Shown: in pieces, positions 1-13,115 of the stretch
How positions within the stretch are numbered: the first letter of the stretch is position 1
Layout of the letters: every line of letters starts with the position of its first letter
Assembly: GCA_947184155.2 (NCBI GenBank)
Contig: CAMXCT020001469.1
Coordinates: 512,227-576,226, forward strand
Reading direction: 5' to 3'
Length of the DNA stretch: 64,000 nt
Origin: Cladocopium goreaui
Taxonomy: Eukaryota; Sar; Dinophyceae; Suessiales; Symbiodiniaceae
Program-made: the position numbers and the translations under genes
The notes under the pieces: generated by a model
What the model was told of the DNA's origin: nothing
Database searches by the model: none
Seen by the model: the letters and a program-made list of their open reading frames with translations, nothing else

Positions 1-1500
1 TATCTGTTGAAATTCCTGCCTGCAAACCTGCTTATGTAGTATTTTTTTTTTTGGGGTGAATTATGGTTTATATTCTATCTGCTGGATCCTTACTATATAT
101 TATTATACAATATATACAATATCTACACCATCCGGTGTCCTCAAGCATGGCTTGCTGGAAAAGACCTGATTTATGGATGATTTTCCCATTCAAAATTCAA
201 AAAACTTTTGTAGGAAATTCCCCATTGCCATCTTTGTTTGGATGTGATGAAAAACTCCTCAGTGGTTTTACCATCCCAGCTCGCTATGTTATCATCAATA
301 CCAAGTCCAGTTGGAACAAACATATTTGATACCGACCAGCAACGATTTGTTACATACCTGCTAATAACCTGAAAACAACATTTCTACAACTAAAGACCCA
401 TTCTTGGCCTTAAATTCAGATTTTCTGAAACTAAACAATCACATGGCGTTGCACCCCAATGCTCTACAGGTATAGCACCCTCCCAATAGCATTACCCCCT
501 GATCAAACATGGCTTGCTGGAACATCCTTCACTTACTTCGATGTTCCCAGCTATGGAACCTGAGGCTAGACCTCCAAGTAAACCCCTTATATCCACATTC
601 ATATCCCATTAGATCACACTTTTTTATGGTGATATCCCATGTTTATTACGGGAAAGGGAGTATAAACCTGTTTATTGCGGCTGCAGAAACTAGTCCGTCC
701 CAGTGGCCGACCGTTTCGATGCCATAGCGATGCATCAGCCAGAACCAGCGCTTGCTACGAAAGACCCGACCTCGAGCGAAAGGGGCTGCCTGGTCCAACG
801 GTGAGCATAACTAATTTACCATGGATTTTAGATTTTATATCGATGATGTTAGAATGGCAAATACATTTGAAATCATTTGAATGGATATAATTTGGATGTT
901 GTTATGATATGTTATGATATCCATCCTTCATTACGATTGCATTTCATTGGATGGTGAGAAGCAAAGCAGCAAGGCAGGTTGCGAAGGGTGCAATGTTGCT
1001 ATTCCATGTGTAATCTTTGTGTAATGTTCCTTAATGGGACATGTAATAACTGGATCACCCAAGTAAGACTTAAAGATTAATAAATTGATCAGTAACGTAG
1101 TTACAGTTACATAACCTTGTAACGGGATGTAACTGCGTTATACCATGTTATACCCCTTGGCATTTCAAAAATAACGATGCTGTCATTCACTGCGCATTTC
1201 AGGGATCGAAAAGTATGATCCTTCCGAGGTGAGTGGGTTCCCCCGTCACCGCCTAAGCCATGTGCTTTGTCTACCCTTCGGTAATCAAACGTAACTATGG
1301 ACAATTTCCATCAATTTCCTACTTTCAGATGATTTTCCCCTTTAAATCCCCATTGATGGGGGATTTCAAAGCTAGCCATGTTTGAGCCAGCGGGTGGGAA
1401 AGCGTCTAAGCGTTTTGCTGCTTTTTTCCGGTGATGTTGAGGTTGTGTATTTTTTTGGGGGGGCGGTGTAATAACATTCTGTCAACTTAGTTTCCTTCAA
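1..1500. other. No recognisable gene
   Basis: I find no coding stretch with protein-like composition and no splice-bounded exon here. Open frames are short and AT-rich. The stretch holds scattered T-runs and nothing that I can name. Confidence 0.5.
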
Positions 1501-1502
1501 AC

Positions 1503-1860
1503 CCTCTTGATGCTACTCTCGTAACTTTTTCTTAGCAGCTTCTGCAACATCTTGATGCTACGCTCTCAACCTATCATGCAAGTTTCTACAGGCTCTTGAT
1601 GGTAGGCTCTTAACTTTCTCTTAGCATATTCTACAACATCTTGATTCAATCTTGATGCTACACTCTTAGCTTTCTCTGAGCATTTTCTACAACATCTTGA
1701 TGTGGCGCTCTTAACTTCAAAAGCGACTCTAATCCGAAATGAATGCGACAAATCCGAAGTTGGCAGCGGAGATGGGAAAATACAGGTAAAAGCCTGTGCA
1801 ATTTGACTCCTGCCACGCTTGAACGGATCACCCGCTCTTGATGCTACATCTTTCATCATC
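1503..1860. repeat. Imperfect tandem repeat, CTTGATGCTAC core
   Basis: Four to five imperfect copies of a unit of roughly 60 bp occur here. Each contains variants of 'CTTGATGCTAC', then 'CTCTTAACTTTCTCTTAGCA' and 'TTCTACAACAT'. A further core copy lies near 1832. Open frames crossing the repeat are by-products of it. Confidence 0.6.
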
Positions 1861-2309
1861 TTTCCAGATGTCACAAAAACTCCAAGAAAAAAACCGTCCC
1901 GAAAATCGCCACGGCGCCACAGTTTTACAACACACCACCTCAAAAGTGAACAACTTGTTCGAAGGGGAAAGATGTACTTTCACCTGCGAAGCGCAGTAGA
2001 AACCACAGAACGTGGGGGCAGAAGTAAGCTGAAAAAAAAGCACACGACCATGCTAAATACCATGCATCTGCGTCAATCCGAAAATCACCCTGAGAAATCG
2101 CTTTCGGGTTTTCCACATGTTTTCCACATGTTTTCCGGATGAAAAAAACCAAAGGGTCAACCACCATCTGACCATAAACAGGCCATCACCAGCCAAGGGT
2201 CTCCAGATCTTGTCGCTGCCATCGATGACGAAACCGAACCGCCAGCCCTGGGAGTTGGTGGATGGGATGGGCAATATATGGCATGTGTCAAGACAAATGT
2301 GTACAGATA

Positions 2310-2672
2310 TGTAAATAATATATATATATATACTTACATGTGTAAATATAGATAATTGTATAACATACATGTACATATAAATATATATATATATATGCAT
2401 ACATACATACATATATATGTATATATATATATTTGTATTTGTATACTGTATATACTGTACACATATATAAAAAGTTGTACATGTATAAATATTTATGCAT
2501 ATATATATATGTTTGTGTATATACACACATATGGATGTATTTACTTACCTGCATATGTAAATAAACATACATAGTTAGATCTATTTAAATGTATCTACAT
2601 GAAACCTATGTTGTTGTATAGTGTATATATATATATATGTTTAAAACATTATATGCATATTTACATACAAGT
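2310..2672. repeat. AT-rich TA/CATA microsatellite
   Basis: Long runs of TATA, CATACATA and TGTATA steps with no other content. The Tyr/Ile-rich open frames on both strands are simple-sequence artefacts. Confidence 0.8.
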
Positions 2673-2719
2673 ATATGCTAACGGGTGCCAAACCGTACGT
2701 GTAGTTACACACATTTTCA

Positions 2720-3042
2720 ACATGGGGTGGGGTGGGGTGGGGTGGGGATGTTAACGTTCGTTAGCAGTTGAAGACGCCACGCATGCTACGCTGAGCATGT
2801 GGTGAGGTGGAGATGTGTACGTTCGGTTGAAGTTGAACACGCCACTGCTGCTACGCTGATCATGGGGTGGGGATGGGGTGGGGTGGGGTGGGGATGTTAA
2901 CGTTCGTTAGCATTTGAACACGCCACGCATGCTACGCTGAGCATGTGGTGGGGTGGAGATGTGAACGTTCGGTTGAAGTTGAACACGCCACTGCTGCTAC
3001 GCTGATCATGGGGTGGGGTGGGGTGGGGTGGGGATGTCAACG
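2720..3042. repeat. G-rich minisatellite with GGGGT runs
   Basis: About two copies of a unit near 165 bp, itself a diverged dimer of about 80 bp. Each half has a (GGGGT)n run, then GATGTTAACGTTCG or its variant GTGAACGTTCG, then GAACACGCCAC, GCTACGCTGA and CATG. The G-runs on one strand could form G-quadruplexes. The GATGTTAACGTTC core recurs in the minisatellite at 27297-27735, so the two arrays are probably related. Confidence 0.8.
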
Positions 3043-3814
3043 TATATCGTGTGTTCTCGTTACCTGTTTTGAGGAGTGCATCATAATAATTTATAATGGT
3101 TGTCATACTTCTGTTGATAGTGTCTTTCACCACGGTAACGATAAAGTTCATCCCAATGGTGATAAAAATCACCCTCTAATTTCATATGTTGGTCATTATT
3201 GGATATGCTTGGTATGATAGCGATCTTTCATATCGTGAGGATAATAACTCATCAAATCACTAGTCAGTGAAGTCTACATGCACAATGATCAATGAAAGTG
3301 GCAAGGCAAAAAAGGTCCGAAATTTGTGCTGTAAGGGTTGCAAAATCCAAGAAAAATGACCTTTTTTGGGAACATTTTTTTCCTGATCAGAAGGCCACGA
3401 AACACTGAAAAGGTTGTCATTTTTTTCAGCATGTTGATGCGCCTACACGCGCGATTCCGCACCCGGCGGGAAGTATATTATGATGGTATGCGTTCGGCTG
3501 GATATCTATCTATCTATCTATCTCTCTCTCTCTATATATATATATTATAGCTTACCCCAACCAATAACGAACATACAACTCTTTATTTGGAAGAGTCCAT
3601 TGACAGTGGATGTGTTCAGTGGATAAGCGTATGAGCGAAAGCTCATAGTTTGGAAGAGTGCTTTGAACGAGTGAAATTGAGAAGCGTAGCCCCAGCACCA
3701 GGAGCCAATGTTGAAGAAAGGTGATGACATAGCTTGAAGTTTGCCGTTCTGGCATGTACTGCATTTGTATGCAACCCCGTGCTTGTACTTATTCCCAGTG
3801 AGGGTCTCTAGATT

Positions 3815-4302
3815 TTAACAAAGGTGCAACTCCTTCCTCCTTCCTTCCTTCCTTCCTTTCTTCCTTCCTTTCTTCCTTCCTTCCCTGTCCCGCTTTCCAT
3901 GGTCTTGGACGTCACAGTCAAGGCCATCAAACTTTCACTGAGGTATTTTGAAACTGGCAGTTTGGAAAATATTGGAACAGCCCCCCATGAAGCAACTGAT
4001 CCAAGCATTTACAATGAAGATGTTCAATTGCCAGAGCATTTTCTTCATGGGGCTAGAAAAGGTGATGTTCGCATGATTTACAAATCAAGCATGCAGTTCA
4101 TAATTGGGTATCGGTCAAAGTAGGGCAAGGCGACCTACCTTTTTTCTGCTACAGCTACTGGTCCGGAAAGTTGGCCGATTGACTTTGTAAACGCGGTGTT
4201 CAAATCAGAACTTTTTCGACCAAAGCTCCACCTTCACCGTGATGATACTCTAAGGTTTACATATCTTGCACATTTACCTATCAATATGGATTTCTAGAAC
4301 AT
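3815..4302 (+). pseudogene. Unidentified coding remnant, one in-frame stop
   Basis: One reading frame stays open over about 160 codons except for a single TAG at 4121-4123. After the start-side TTCC microsatellite it has ordinary protein composition, for example IYNEDVQLPEHFLHGARKGD before the stop and PIDFVNAVFKSELFRPKLHL after it. The frame ends at TAG 4300-4302. Further protein-like fragments in other frames with stops lie just upstream (3630-3720). I do not recognise the family; a decayed mobile-element or retrocopy ORF is the simplest reading. Confidence 0.35.
3832..3890. repeat. (TTCC)n/(TTCT)n microsatellite
   Basis: About fourteen tetranucleotide units of TTCC with occasional TTCT. 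It produces a proline/serine-phenylalanine open frame on the plus strand and a lysine/glycine one on the minus strand; neither is meaningful. Confidence 0.9.
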
Positions 4303-5215
4303 CCCACAATCCACATATAAACCTCAAACATCCTATGAAAAATTCTCAGTTTTCTTCCCTTCTGAAAAAAACAAGTCCCGTCGTCAACCCAGTCCCCAGT
4401 CACTTTCGCCTCTCGGAGAACCATGGGCAAGATCCATGTACGCCAGGCTGGGATGATGATACCTATGGCTTAGCCAACCACACGACTGGGCTGTTGGCTG
4501 TTGAGGAAAATGATGGAACATATCTGTGGTAAGAAACCGTTGGGATGGTGAAAAGAGTTGGCATGATGAACAACTATGATGATATAGTTCGTAGATGGTT
4601 TGGCGAAGTTAGTTGAACATTTTGTTTGATACATGCTAAATGTGCTAACTCCATGTAAATCCATCCAACCCCCCAAGAAACAAAAACACTGCATCAAGGA
4701 CTGTGTATGGCTATACTCCATCCAGAACTGTCATTGGGAGTTGCTAGCACCAAAACTTAGGTTTTCAAGAGAACTACTGAGATCCGCGTAATGTACACAT
4801 GCAGCAGGCAATGGGGTTGAGAGATCACATCAAATGCATGAAATACTGTGACTGGCAGCTGGGAGCTTCAACTACAGGCCAAAAGCTGAGTATGATTAGG
4901 AAACAGCGGATCGACCAACTCCACAACTTCGTCCCAACTTACACCAACTTTGGTATGGGCCAACATTGAAGTCCTCATACCATCATTATTCATCATTGAT
5001 ACTGTTCAGCATCAACCTTTCAAAAAAGTATGGTGCCAGTGACTCAATCCACTTCTATCGTTGTGAAGCTCGTTATGGCTCGCTGTAACGGCTGCAACGG
5101 CAAGGATCAAATGCAAATGGCCGCCAAGAGCAGCTTGGACATCAATGGCGGCACATGGTTCACCTCCTCTTGGTTGAATGCAATGACCTCAAAGGCTTCG
5201 GTGTCCATTTACGAA
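4303..5215. other. No recognisable gene
   Basis: Only short frames without splice-bounded or family-like sequence. Nothing further identified. Confidence 0.45.
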
Positions 5216-5323
5216 TACCAACTGGTTGGTGGTTGACCTACCCCTCTGAAAAATATGAAAGTCAGTTGCGATGATGAAATTCCCAATATATGGAAAAATA
5301 AAATTCATGTTCCAAACCACCAA
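5216..5323. mobile_element. Small fold-back element, family D copy 1
   Basis: The segment starts with CTGGTTGGTGGTTGACC and ends with TTCCAAACCACC, giving short inverted ends (GGTTGGTGG against CCACCAA just beyond). It closely matches 13116-13222, sharing CTACCCCTCTGAAAAATATGA and CCCAATATATGGAAA, and more loosely 6937-7038. Non-coding, MITE-sized. Confidence 0.6.
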
Positions 5324-5413
5324 TCAGCCAAATACTTATCATCAATCATTGTCATATCATGATAACCATTACACATCTATAATATTCTATAATCGAATAA
5401 TACTCCAAAACAT

Positions 5414-5526
5414 GGGTGTGTCTGAAAATAGTGTACCCCTAAACCCAATGGTTTTGCTGATCATTATCCCTATTATTTATGGCTATTTCATTGGGAATAT
5501 TAACCCAACATTTTCAGACAAACCCA
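5414..5526. mobile_element. MITE-like element, family B copy 1
   Basis: Inverted ends GTCTGAAAATAGTGTAC on the left and CATTTTCAGACAAACCCA on the right, with an AT-rich interior containing GGTTTTGCTGATCATTATCCCTATT. It matches 15433-15546, where the interior lies in the opposite orientation (GGGATAATGATCAGCAAAACC). No ORF; too small to be autonomous. Confidence 0.7.
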
Positions 5527-5706
5527 CATGATAATCAAATAACAACATCATTTGGATCATGATCATCCAATCACAATCAATCCAAATCGCCTCGATGGCG
5601 CGATCGAAGCACTGCTCCTTGGTGGGCAAAAAGAGCAGGGACCCATGGACACTATGGATTGGAAAACTCCAAATAGACCTTGTTAACTAGGGTTTCTAGT
5701 AGATGT

Positions 5707-5790
5707 ACCTACCTATCTATCTATCTATCTACCTAACTATAACTATAACTATAGCTATAACTACTATAACTATAACATACTATAACCATA
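5707..5790. repeat. CTAT / CTATAA microsatellite
   Basis: (CTAT)n grading into (CTATAA)n. Non-coding. Confidence 0.85.
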
Positions 5791-6936
5791 TATACACAAT
5801 GTGTGTGTAAACCAAGAACAAAAAATCACTGGGAAGCGCCACATCTTGGATTTGCTCCGCAACTCCCAGATTTTCCCAGTCGAATCAACCTGCGGAAGTC
5901 ATGCCGAGCAGTCATCGAAAGTGAATGGAGATCATTATCCCAAAATTTGTGTGAACAGATAATAGTAGGGATACCATAGTAGGGATAATAATAGTATTTT
6001 GGGATCTCCATTATTGACAATTCATAGTTCAAACATAGTTCAAAGATGTGAAAAAACAAACCAGCAAGCAGTACAATACCTTGCTAGTAGGACTTATCCA
6101 CATTTAATAGGACTTATTCACATTTAAGTTAACTAGTTATGACGTACAGCCCAGGAATCTTAACTGGAAAAAAACATACAACGCATGCTGAGCTGCACCC
6201 TGTGGTAAACATGACCATGGCTGCTGGAGAGTTTGAAAGCTCTGACTTGGGGTCCAACAAAACACGAAAGCAACATCATCTTGACAAAACAGTTCAAAAT
6301 ACCCTGCACATGTCGTATGCACAGACTTGGATGAAAAACATGTCAAATACAATTATCGTTAAGGACATATACCAAATATATCCAAATATTATCATTCACT
6401 TATACAATATGTCTACAGTACAAAAATAATACAACTCAATACATATCAGAAGCCAGCAACACCACCGCAGCGTTGTTTGACATCAAGTTGCCCAAGCGAA
6501 GCCGACCAAAATGGAAAAGCCTCCAATGACCTGATCTTTCAATGGGTCAACGGTTTGCTGGGAAAAGCACATCTGAAATATGGGATTTCCCATGGATTTT
6601 TCCATTTGATGAAACCAGAAGGTTTTTCTAAGTCCAGTCGAATTGTCCAACCTACCTTAGCCTAATCCTATCTAAATACCTTTCTATCGATGGGCACATG
6701 TTGGGCCAAATCATGATCCGATCAGCACCACCCAACTGCCAGAGTTGCGCAGCCGCCCTGGCTGCAGCCATGACTGAGACGAATTACGACTGAGAACAAC
6801 CAGCCGACCATGGACATCCCCAAGATCGGACAACCAACCCCCAAAACTCATCAAATAGTCTTCGTTGTAGGATGTTCATCTACGATCATCTACCCAATTT
6901 TAGTCGCTTTGAGGGTTTTACCTATACTCAAAGGTC

Positions 6937-7038
6937 ATCATCTGCTGGTTTCAGCCCCCTTTGGAAAATATGAAAGTCAACTGGATCATCATTCCAGGTA
7001 CGAGGAAAATGAACTTGAAGTTTGAAACCACCAGCCAG
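6937..7038. mobile_element. Small fold-back element, family D copy 2
   Basis: Inverted ends CTGCTGGTTTCA and TTTGAAACCACCAGCCAG flank an interior with CTTTGGAAAATATGAAAGTCA, which matches the interior of the copies at 5216 and 13116. Size about 100 bp; no coding capacity. Confidence 0.55.
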
Positions 7039-7450
7039 TTCCAGAACTGGTGGAAGCAAAATTGACAGGAACTCCCAATATTTCGCTCGTGGGGATCATC
7101 GTCTATGGTGCGGTCATGGCTGGGCCATCTCCCAGATATTTGAGACGTTTCGAAACATGTCGACTGCTAGAATTCCCCAAATGTTCACATTTTTTTCGGG
7201 AGTTTCCTAAGTCATAGTAAAATTTTTACCCCAGTTTATGACTGGAAGTTTCCTTTTTGGACATTTTTCTACCCCAGTCATCCAGTCATGTCGTCATCCA
7301 GTCGTCAGTGACGCCTGGATGATGGCGTGGTCTGTCTCGTCTCCAGTGGCTTCCAGATCGGCCAATTTGTCCAAGACCTGGGGACCCCGATCGGTCTTGG
7401 GCCCCCGTTGGGGCGCCCGGTGTTTTTAAGGATGTTCCCTTTGTAAAGCT

Positions 7451-7549
7451 ACTTAAATAGCTATTGAAAATGGCCATTGATAGTGGATTTTCCCATGAAA
7501 AATAAGGTGGATCTGAAACCATAGTTTTTTGTATGTTTACCAGAGGGTA
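7451..7549. mobile_element. MITE-like element, family A, left end lost
   Basis: The interior TAGCTATTGAAAATGGCCAT plus GTGGATTTTCCCAT and the right end TTTACCAGAGGGTA match family A copies at 11257, 13235, 54133 and 61098. The left TACCCTCTGGT end is missing. Confidence 0.6.
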
Positions 7550-9382
7550 CTGTACCCGGTAAACCAACGTATCCCCCATTGATGATTTACCACGTATAGG
7601 CGGTAAACATCACATGATTTTTCTCGGTTTCAACCATCCTTTTGGTGGTGCAGGATTTCGCAACCATCCACTCTAGGGCTAGTGTTTTTGGATGTAGTTG
7701 GGAGTAAACTGCAACGCACTAGAAAGAACTGGGAGATACTGGAAGATATTGGATATGATTACCATAACCATTTTTGACTACAAGCATTTACCGTTTACCA
7801 ATCAATCTGGCCCGGCAATAGAAAATTCGGAAATCCATGATTTCTAGTCTTGTAGTATTTCTAGATACGTTTCCTATTGAACACGTGGGGGGTCTGCAGC
7901 TCTAGTGAACCATTAGCGATCCAGCTATCCAAGAGAGTCCTGCTGTGAGATCATCCTAGGTCCGGCTGATGGTTGTGGAGTGGTTTTGTTTCATTAAAAC
8001 CTGAACAAACCTGAGTCATTGAGAAGATTGATGACATCCGCATACATCCGCATTATCAGACTTCGGATGTAACATGTCTGAAAAAAACACAATAAACAAC
8101 ATGTGTTGGTCCCACTAGAAATTGACGACAACTGCTGGGACAGAGTTGTAACCCAAGCCCAGGCGCCCAAATCGCGAAAAAGGCCAGTAGGGAAACAGCT
8201 GTCGCCAATTCCAGTTGCAGCAACATCTTTTCCTGCGAGTCAACTCTGAAAGAGCAGCTACCCTTGAGTTTTTTTCTTCAAGGAATTCACCAGGTGACGC
8301 TGGTAACACCAGATACACCCATTGGATCCCATCGGTCCTCCGGAGCATTTCGGAAGACATGCGTTGCCAAATTCCATTTGCAAGCGAAATAAAGGCCTTT
8401 GCACGAAACACACCGGACGTTGTTTTTTTTTCGGGGCTTCCGTTTGCAGCCGAGAAACTCCAAGCGAAGGCTTGGTTACAAGCAGCCCTTGGCTGACGCC
8501 ATCATCAATGGCTGAAAATGGGCTTTCACAGGTCTGGAACAAATGTGAACAAGTACTGCATATTTTGGTACTGTCCAAGTTGACAAAGCGTATAAGTATC
8601 AAAGGTCTCAACAACCACTTTAGCTCAAGTTTGAAACATGCCAAATCTGGACATTTGACATTATAGGAACAAGATGGGAACAAGTATTGGTTCGATTGTA
8701 AGTTGGGTATGGTGTTCCCAGCTCCTGGGACTGGCTTTGGATGAATGGATGCTTAAAACTAAAGGTGACCAAAACATCCTTTCCTTCCTGGGTCTTAAGT
8801 TTGGACCTATAGGCCCTGGGACTTCTCTGACGAGAAACATTGACACTTGAACAACGCGAGGTTCCTCTTGCTCACCATTCTCTATTTCCAGGTGTCTACC
8901 TGGCCATGGCGCTCTGAAACTCAAAGGACCCCTGGTTGGTTCCCAGCTCTACCCCGCTAAAGATCGCTAAAGGTTTAACTTCTAGCGGTTATGTATCAAT
9001 TCCAATTATAACCCAAAAAAGTTAAAACCTAAGGCAATGGCTGGAAACCACCATGTATTCTTCCCAAAACCCCACAACGTCAACATTCATTTCATTTCAC
9101 CCTGGGAGCCTCTGCTTGGTGGATCCCGCCTGCATAAATGTCTAGAGCAAAAGTGCCAGCACAGAAGATGGCTCCAGCCTAGGTGTTCACATTCCACTAC
9201 CAGCTGGTATTGAAACACGTCTCCTGCGCTATGCTGAAGTGACTTTCACTACCTGCCCGAAATTCAACGTGTAGAAACACCTTTGTGCTAAGTCTTCAGA
9301 AAGCGCAACAGACATTCATGATCACCAGGAATGAACTTCTTTCAGTGGCAATCGTTCTACATCTGGAAAACAAAAACATTCA
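7550..9382. other. No confident gene; one weak plus-strand frame
   Basis: A plus-strand frame at 8215-8496 (about 93 codons, ending in TGA) and an overlapping minus-strand frame at 8258-8683 both have mixed composition. Neither shows a known family, a clear initiator or flanking splice signals that favour it. I leave both uncalled. Confidence 0.35.
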
Positions 9383-9487
9383 TACCCTCTGGTAAATTAA
9401 CATAGACCCTGAAAATCACCAATTTTTAATGGAAACTAGTCTTCCAACCCCTATCTGCCAGGGTCTATGTTAATTTACTGGAGGGTA
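9383..9487. mobile_element. MITE-like element, family A copy
   Basis: Inverted ends TACCCTCTGGTAAATTAACATAG and CTATGTTAATTTACTGGAGGGTA, about 22 bp with one difference. The interior differs from the other copies and includes ACTAGTCTTCCAACCCC, also seen near 63390, suggesting a composite copy. Confidence 0.8.
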
Positions 9488-9639
9488 TATTCCAGTAATA
9501 ATGATATATCCACAACGTTTCACACATACACACTGTTCCAGCTCTGAAACATCACAGACTCTAGAACTCCATGGTTATGCTACATATGGATATATCCATA
9601 TCATTTTCATAGGGAAAAACAATGTTCCATGTTGTTGAA

Positions 9640-9770
9640 CAACCATATAATATAAATATAGTATACTTTAAAACAATATGATATGATACTGTATGATATG
9701 ATATGATATAATACAAAAATAATATGATATAACATAACATCATATCATATCTCATCATAATTTAATTCAA
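9640..9770. repeat. TATGATA-type AT microsatellite
   Basis: Repeated ATATGATATGATA steps on both strands. Non-coding. Confidence 0.75.
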
Positions 9771-9974
9771 TTATTCTAATCGAACAGGGAACATGATGCT
9801 CCTATATGCTCCTGATCAAAAACATGAGAATCCCTGGGTTTTCCGATCTCACCAAGCTTCGGCAAACAGCGCTGCGACGTCCTCCATGCTGCGAGTGGTT
9901 TCTAGTTCCCAGGGATCGAGTCCTCAGCTGATGCATAGACACATACCGTAACATATAGTATGTGTTACATATAT

Positions 9975-10033
9975 CATACATATATACTGCATATCATCAA
10001 CTCGCACACACACACATATAAATAAATAAACAC

Positions 10034-10096
<63 letters not shown>

Positions 10097-10270
10097 CATA
10101 CATATACATGTACATATACACATACACATACACATACATATACACATACATATACACATACATATACATGTACATATACACATACATATTCATATACATA
10201 TTAATACTCATATACATATACACACACATATACATGTATACAGATCTGAATACATATGTACATTTCATAC
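9975..10270. repeat. (CATATA)n microsatellite
   Basis: Long run of CATATA and CACATACATATA units. It creates Met/Tyr/Cys-only open frames of up to 174 codons on the minus strand, which are artefacts. Confidence 0.9.
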
Positions 10271-10631
10271 ATATTGATATGTGTAAATATGTGTCTACAT
10301 GTACGTGCATGGATGTACGTATGCCCTGGCTATGACTCCGAGCAGCCTTCAACGTCTGGCAAGGTGCCAGCAATCCAGAATCGAATGGCTTGGACCTGCA
10401 GCAAACCAAACATACCAGATTGAGGATGCTTAAGGTAGTAACGAACATGTCTTATCATGTCCTATTCTTCTTGATTCCTACATATACATATATAATTACA
10501 TAATTATATGTATATACATGTATATATATATATATATGTATTTATGTATATACAATGCTGATACGGTAACAGAGTTTCATACAATGTAAGAGAATGCTAT
10601 ATAATGTTCTGAAACTGCAATACTTTTCCAG

Positions 10632-11228
10632 CTGCGTGACGCGGCGAACCTGCCACCTGGGGACCTCTCTGGTGAGTGGATGAAACCAATCCGCTCCAAC
10701 ACCCAACTTCGCTACTTGGGCTTTGACCCGTATCTAAAATAATACATGAACATAATATATATATACATACATACAATCATACATATAATTGTGTATATAT
10801 ATCATTATATATCTAATTATATACGCAATACGTCACTGAAATAATATGTATGTAATTACTGTCACAGTGCATTTCGCTTCCATGTGCAGTCAGCCAAAAA
10901 CAACGTATTGATTAATGTTGGTAAAACAATAATGAACCATCCATATCGTCATGGGTTATATGGGTTATATATATATATACTTGTTTATGCCACCCATTTA
11001 TGGTGATTTAGGGAATGGTTTATGACATTGTTTTAACCACATGTGTATCTACAAACATCTCCATGCATCCCCCCAGCTGTTCGCCCCCTTCGCCCAGTGG
11101 CGCTTAAGAAGGAGACGGTCAACGCCAGGACATTGTCTTCGGGCTCTTCGGCCTCTTCGAGCCACATGACGAAACACCTGGCGAGCGAGCTCGAGGGAGC
11201 TACGTGGGAAAAACGAGTCGCAAAGTAG
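10632..11228 (+). CDS. Last two exons of an unidentified plus-strand gene
   Basis: An exon at 10632-10671 has a clear acceptor (CTTTTCCAG) and a consensus donor (G|GTGAGT) and encodes LRDAANLPPGDLS. It joins in phase to 11077-11228, whose acceptor is CCCCCCAG, to give a continuous frame AVRPLRPVALKKETVNA and onward, ending in TAG at 11226-11228. The tail is Ser-rich then basic, and local GC is far above the surrounding AT-rich DNA. Both splice sites are GT-AG. Upstream exons were not identified and I do not recognise the product. The agreement of phase, splice signals and composition is the evidence that this is a real 3' end. Confidence 0.5.
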
Positions 11229-11256
11229 CTGGAACAGATGGGGATTCAATATGATT

Positions 11257-11360
11257 TACCCTCTGGTAATTTAACATAGCTATTGAAAATGACCATTTAT
11301 AGTGGATTTTCCCATTGAAAATGGTGCTTTTCCATAGTTATGTTAAATTACCAGAGGGTA
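11257..11360. mobile_element. MITE-like element, family A, intact copy
   Basis: Near-perfect inverted ends TACCCTCTGGTAATTTAACATA and TATGTTAAATTACCAGAGGGTA around an AT-rich interior with TTATAGTGGATTTTCCCAT and AAAATGGTG. It lies 28 bp downstream of the stop codon of the gene ending at 11228. Confidence 0.85.
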
Positions 11361-13115
11361 ATGAGCTGCAATGGGATCTATATAATTAATGGATTTAATG
11401 GTAAGTCATGGGATCTAAGGGGATTTGATGGGATTTCTGGTGGTTCTTTCATGGGATTTTCATGGGATTTTTGATGAGATATGATGGAATATAACAACCC
11501 ACCAACCAGATGCCGAAACCTGGGGGACTTGGGCAAGAGAACATGGGATTTAAGGAAAGGGGGTCCAACAAAATATGGAGATTTAAATCACAATAATTTC
11601 ATATAATTTCCATTTAAGCAACACAACTGGGTTTACAAAAAACATGGTCAGCCGAAGGTGGAGGTCGGCTGATTATGGAGTGGTATGGTGAATGGCTTGA
11701 CTGCAAGGCGATGGCTCAAAATCAAAGGTACCCGATGGTCGCAATAGGCAGAGGATTTGCCATTGGCAACCCCAAAATCCACTGGCTCATCATCAACTTC
11801 CCCATTCAAATTGTGGGAATACGGTATAGCTCACTTTCAGCACTTCATATCCCCAATACATACCCAATTACTGTTGCTTAAATCTCCATACATGGTTGGT
11901 TAACAAATAAATTTCAGGTCCACAGCCATATATAATATCGAGTTGGTTATATATCCCATTATATCCGATCCTATATTCCAGACCCCCCCCCAAAAAAATC
12001 AAAATTCCATTTATTCCAGACTCCTAGTAACTAACTTGTTGTTTTATAGATATATTACAGACCGATTCTGCTGGTTAAAACACCATTTTTCTTCGGTTTT
12101 TCATCCCCACTTCGGATTCAAATCTTCAGTTCCAGCAGCATAGGGGTCACATATCACCACCGTAGGGCCATAGGCCATAGGGCTAACAAAAATCTGATGG
12201 TTACATGTTATGCCTATCTAAGGTCACCCCTTTTTTCTTCATCATGGCTGCTTTCTTCTCCCAAGTGGCTCGTTGTAGACTTCCTCCATGCGATCGTCAT
12301 AGACGCTGGCAGCCGCTTTCCAGGACTCTGCCACTTTTCCTTGTAGAAGCGACGAACATTGACCAGGGAGAAGAACCAAAAAAAAAGGAAGGATGTGAGG
12401 AACTAAGAAAAATGGGGATTTAACTATTTAACCAACACAAGGAAAATTCACCAACAAACACGGAAATGTATGCAACACACACATATTTGCAGTATATCAG
12501 TATATCTGTTATACTAGTATATACATATATATATATTATATTATATATATATTATTATTATATATATATTATATTATATATATATATTTCGTAGCAAGCA
12601 TGAACACTTGAACAAAAACATGGGGGCTGCAGGGAAATTATGTATGACACATGGAGCTAAGGAAAAGAGATACCGCAGACTTAAACCCCAGAAAAGAATC
12701 AAGAGGGCCATAGTTGAAGTTGGAAGTCCTTCTACCGTGCGTCTCAAATCTTGACAGAAAGCCTGGAAACCGTGCAATTCAGCCTCTGACAATCATGATG
12801 AGCCATGATAGTGCTATGATGCAGAAATATCTTCCGTTAAAAGGATTAATCTCTCCAAACCTCAGAAAGTTATGTACAGTATATACCGAAACCCATCTAA
12901 ATTAAAACGATTGATCTGATATCTGGGTAACGATTGTAGTAACTGAAAATACAGAACATTGATGGAGCCGAAACCCTGACCTGTCTCCCTGTCTCCATGC
13001 CCATCTCAGATTTTGTTCAACAAGCATCTTCTTTGACCATCGAAATACCTGAGTTTGCAGGCCGCAAAAACTGCCCATGATACCAGCTCCATTCCTAAAA
13101 CAACCATGCCACCAA
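11361..13115. other. No recognisable gene
   Basis: AT-rich with a TATA microsatellite at about 12520-12590 and local GGGATTT repeats near 11400-11470. Short frames only; nothing I can support. Confidence 0.45.

Noticed and set aside
9840..9910. GC-richer patch readable as an exon on either strand
   Set aside because: Both strands give open frames and usable splice dinucleotides; nothing decides between them.
9924..10448. 174-codon minus-strand ORF
   Set aside because: Mostly Met/Tyr/Cys from the CATATA microsatellite. An exon-like piece at its start (QAIRFWIAGTLPDVEGCSES) is too short to call.
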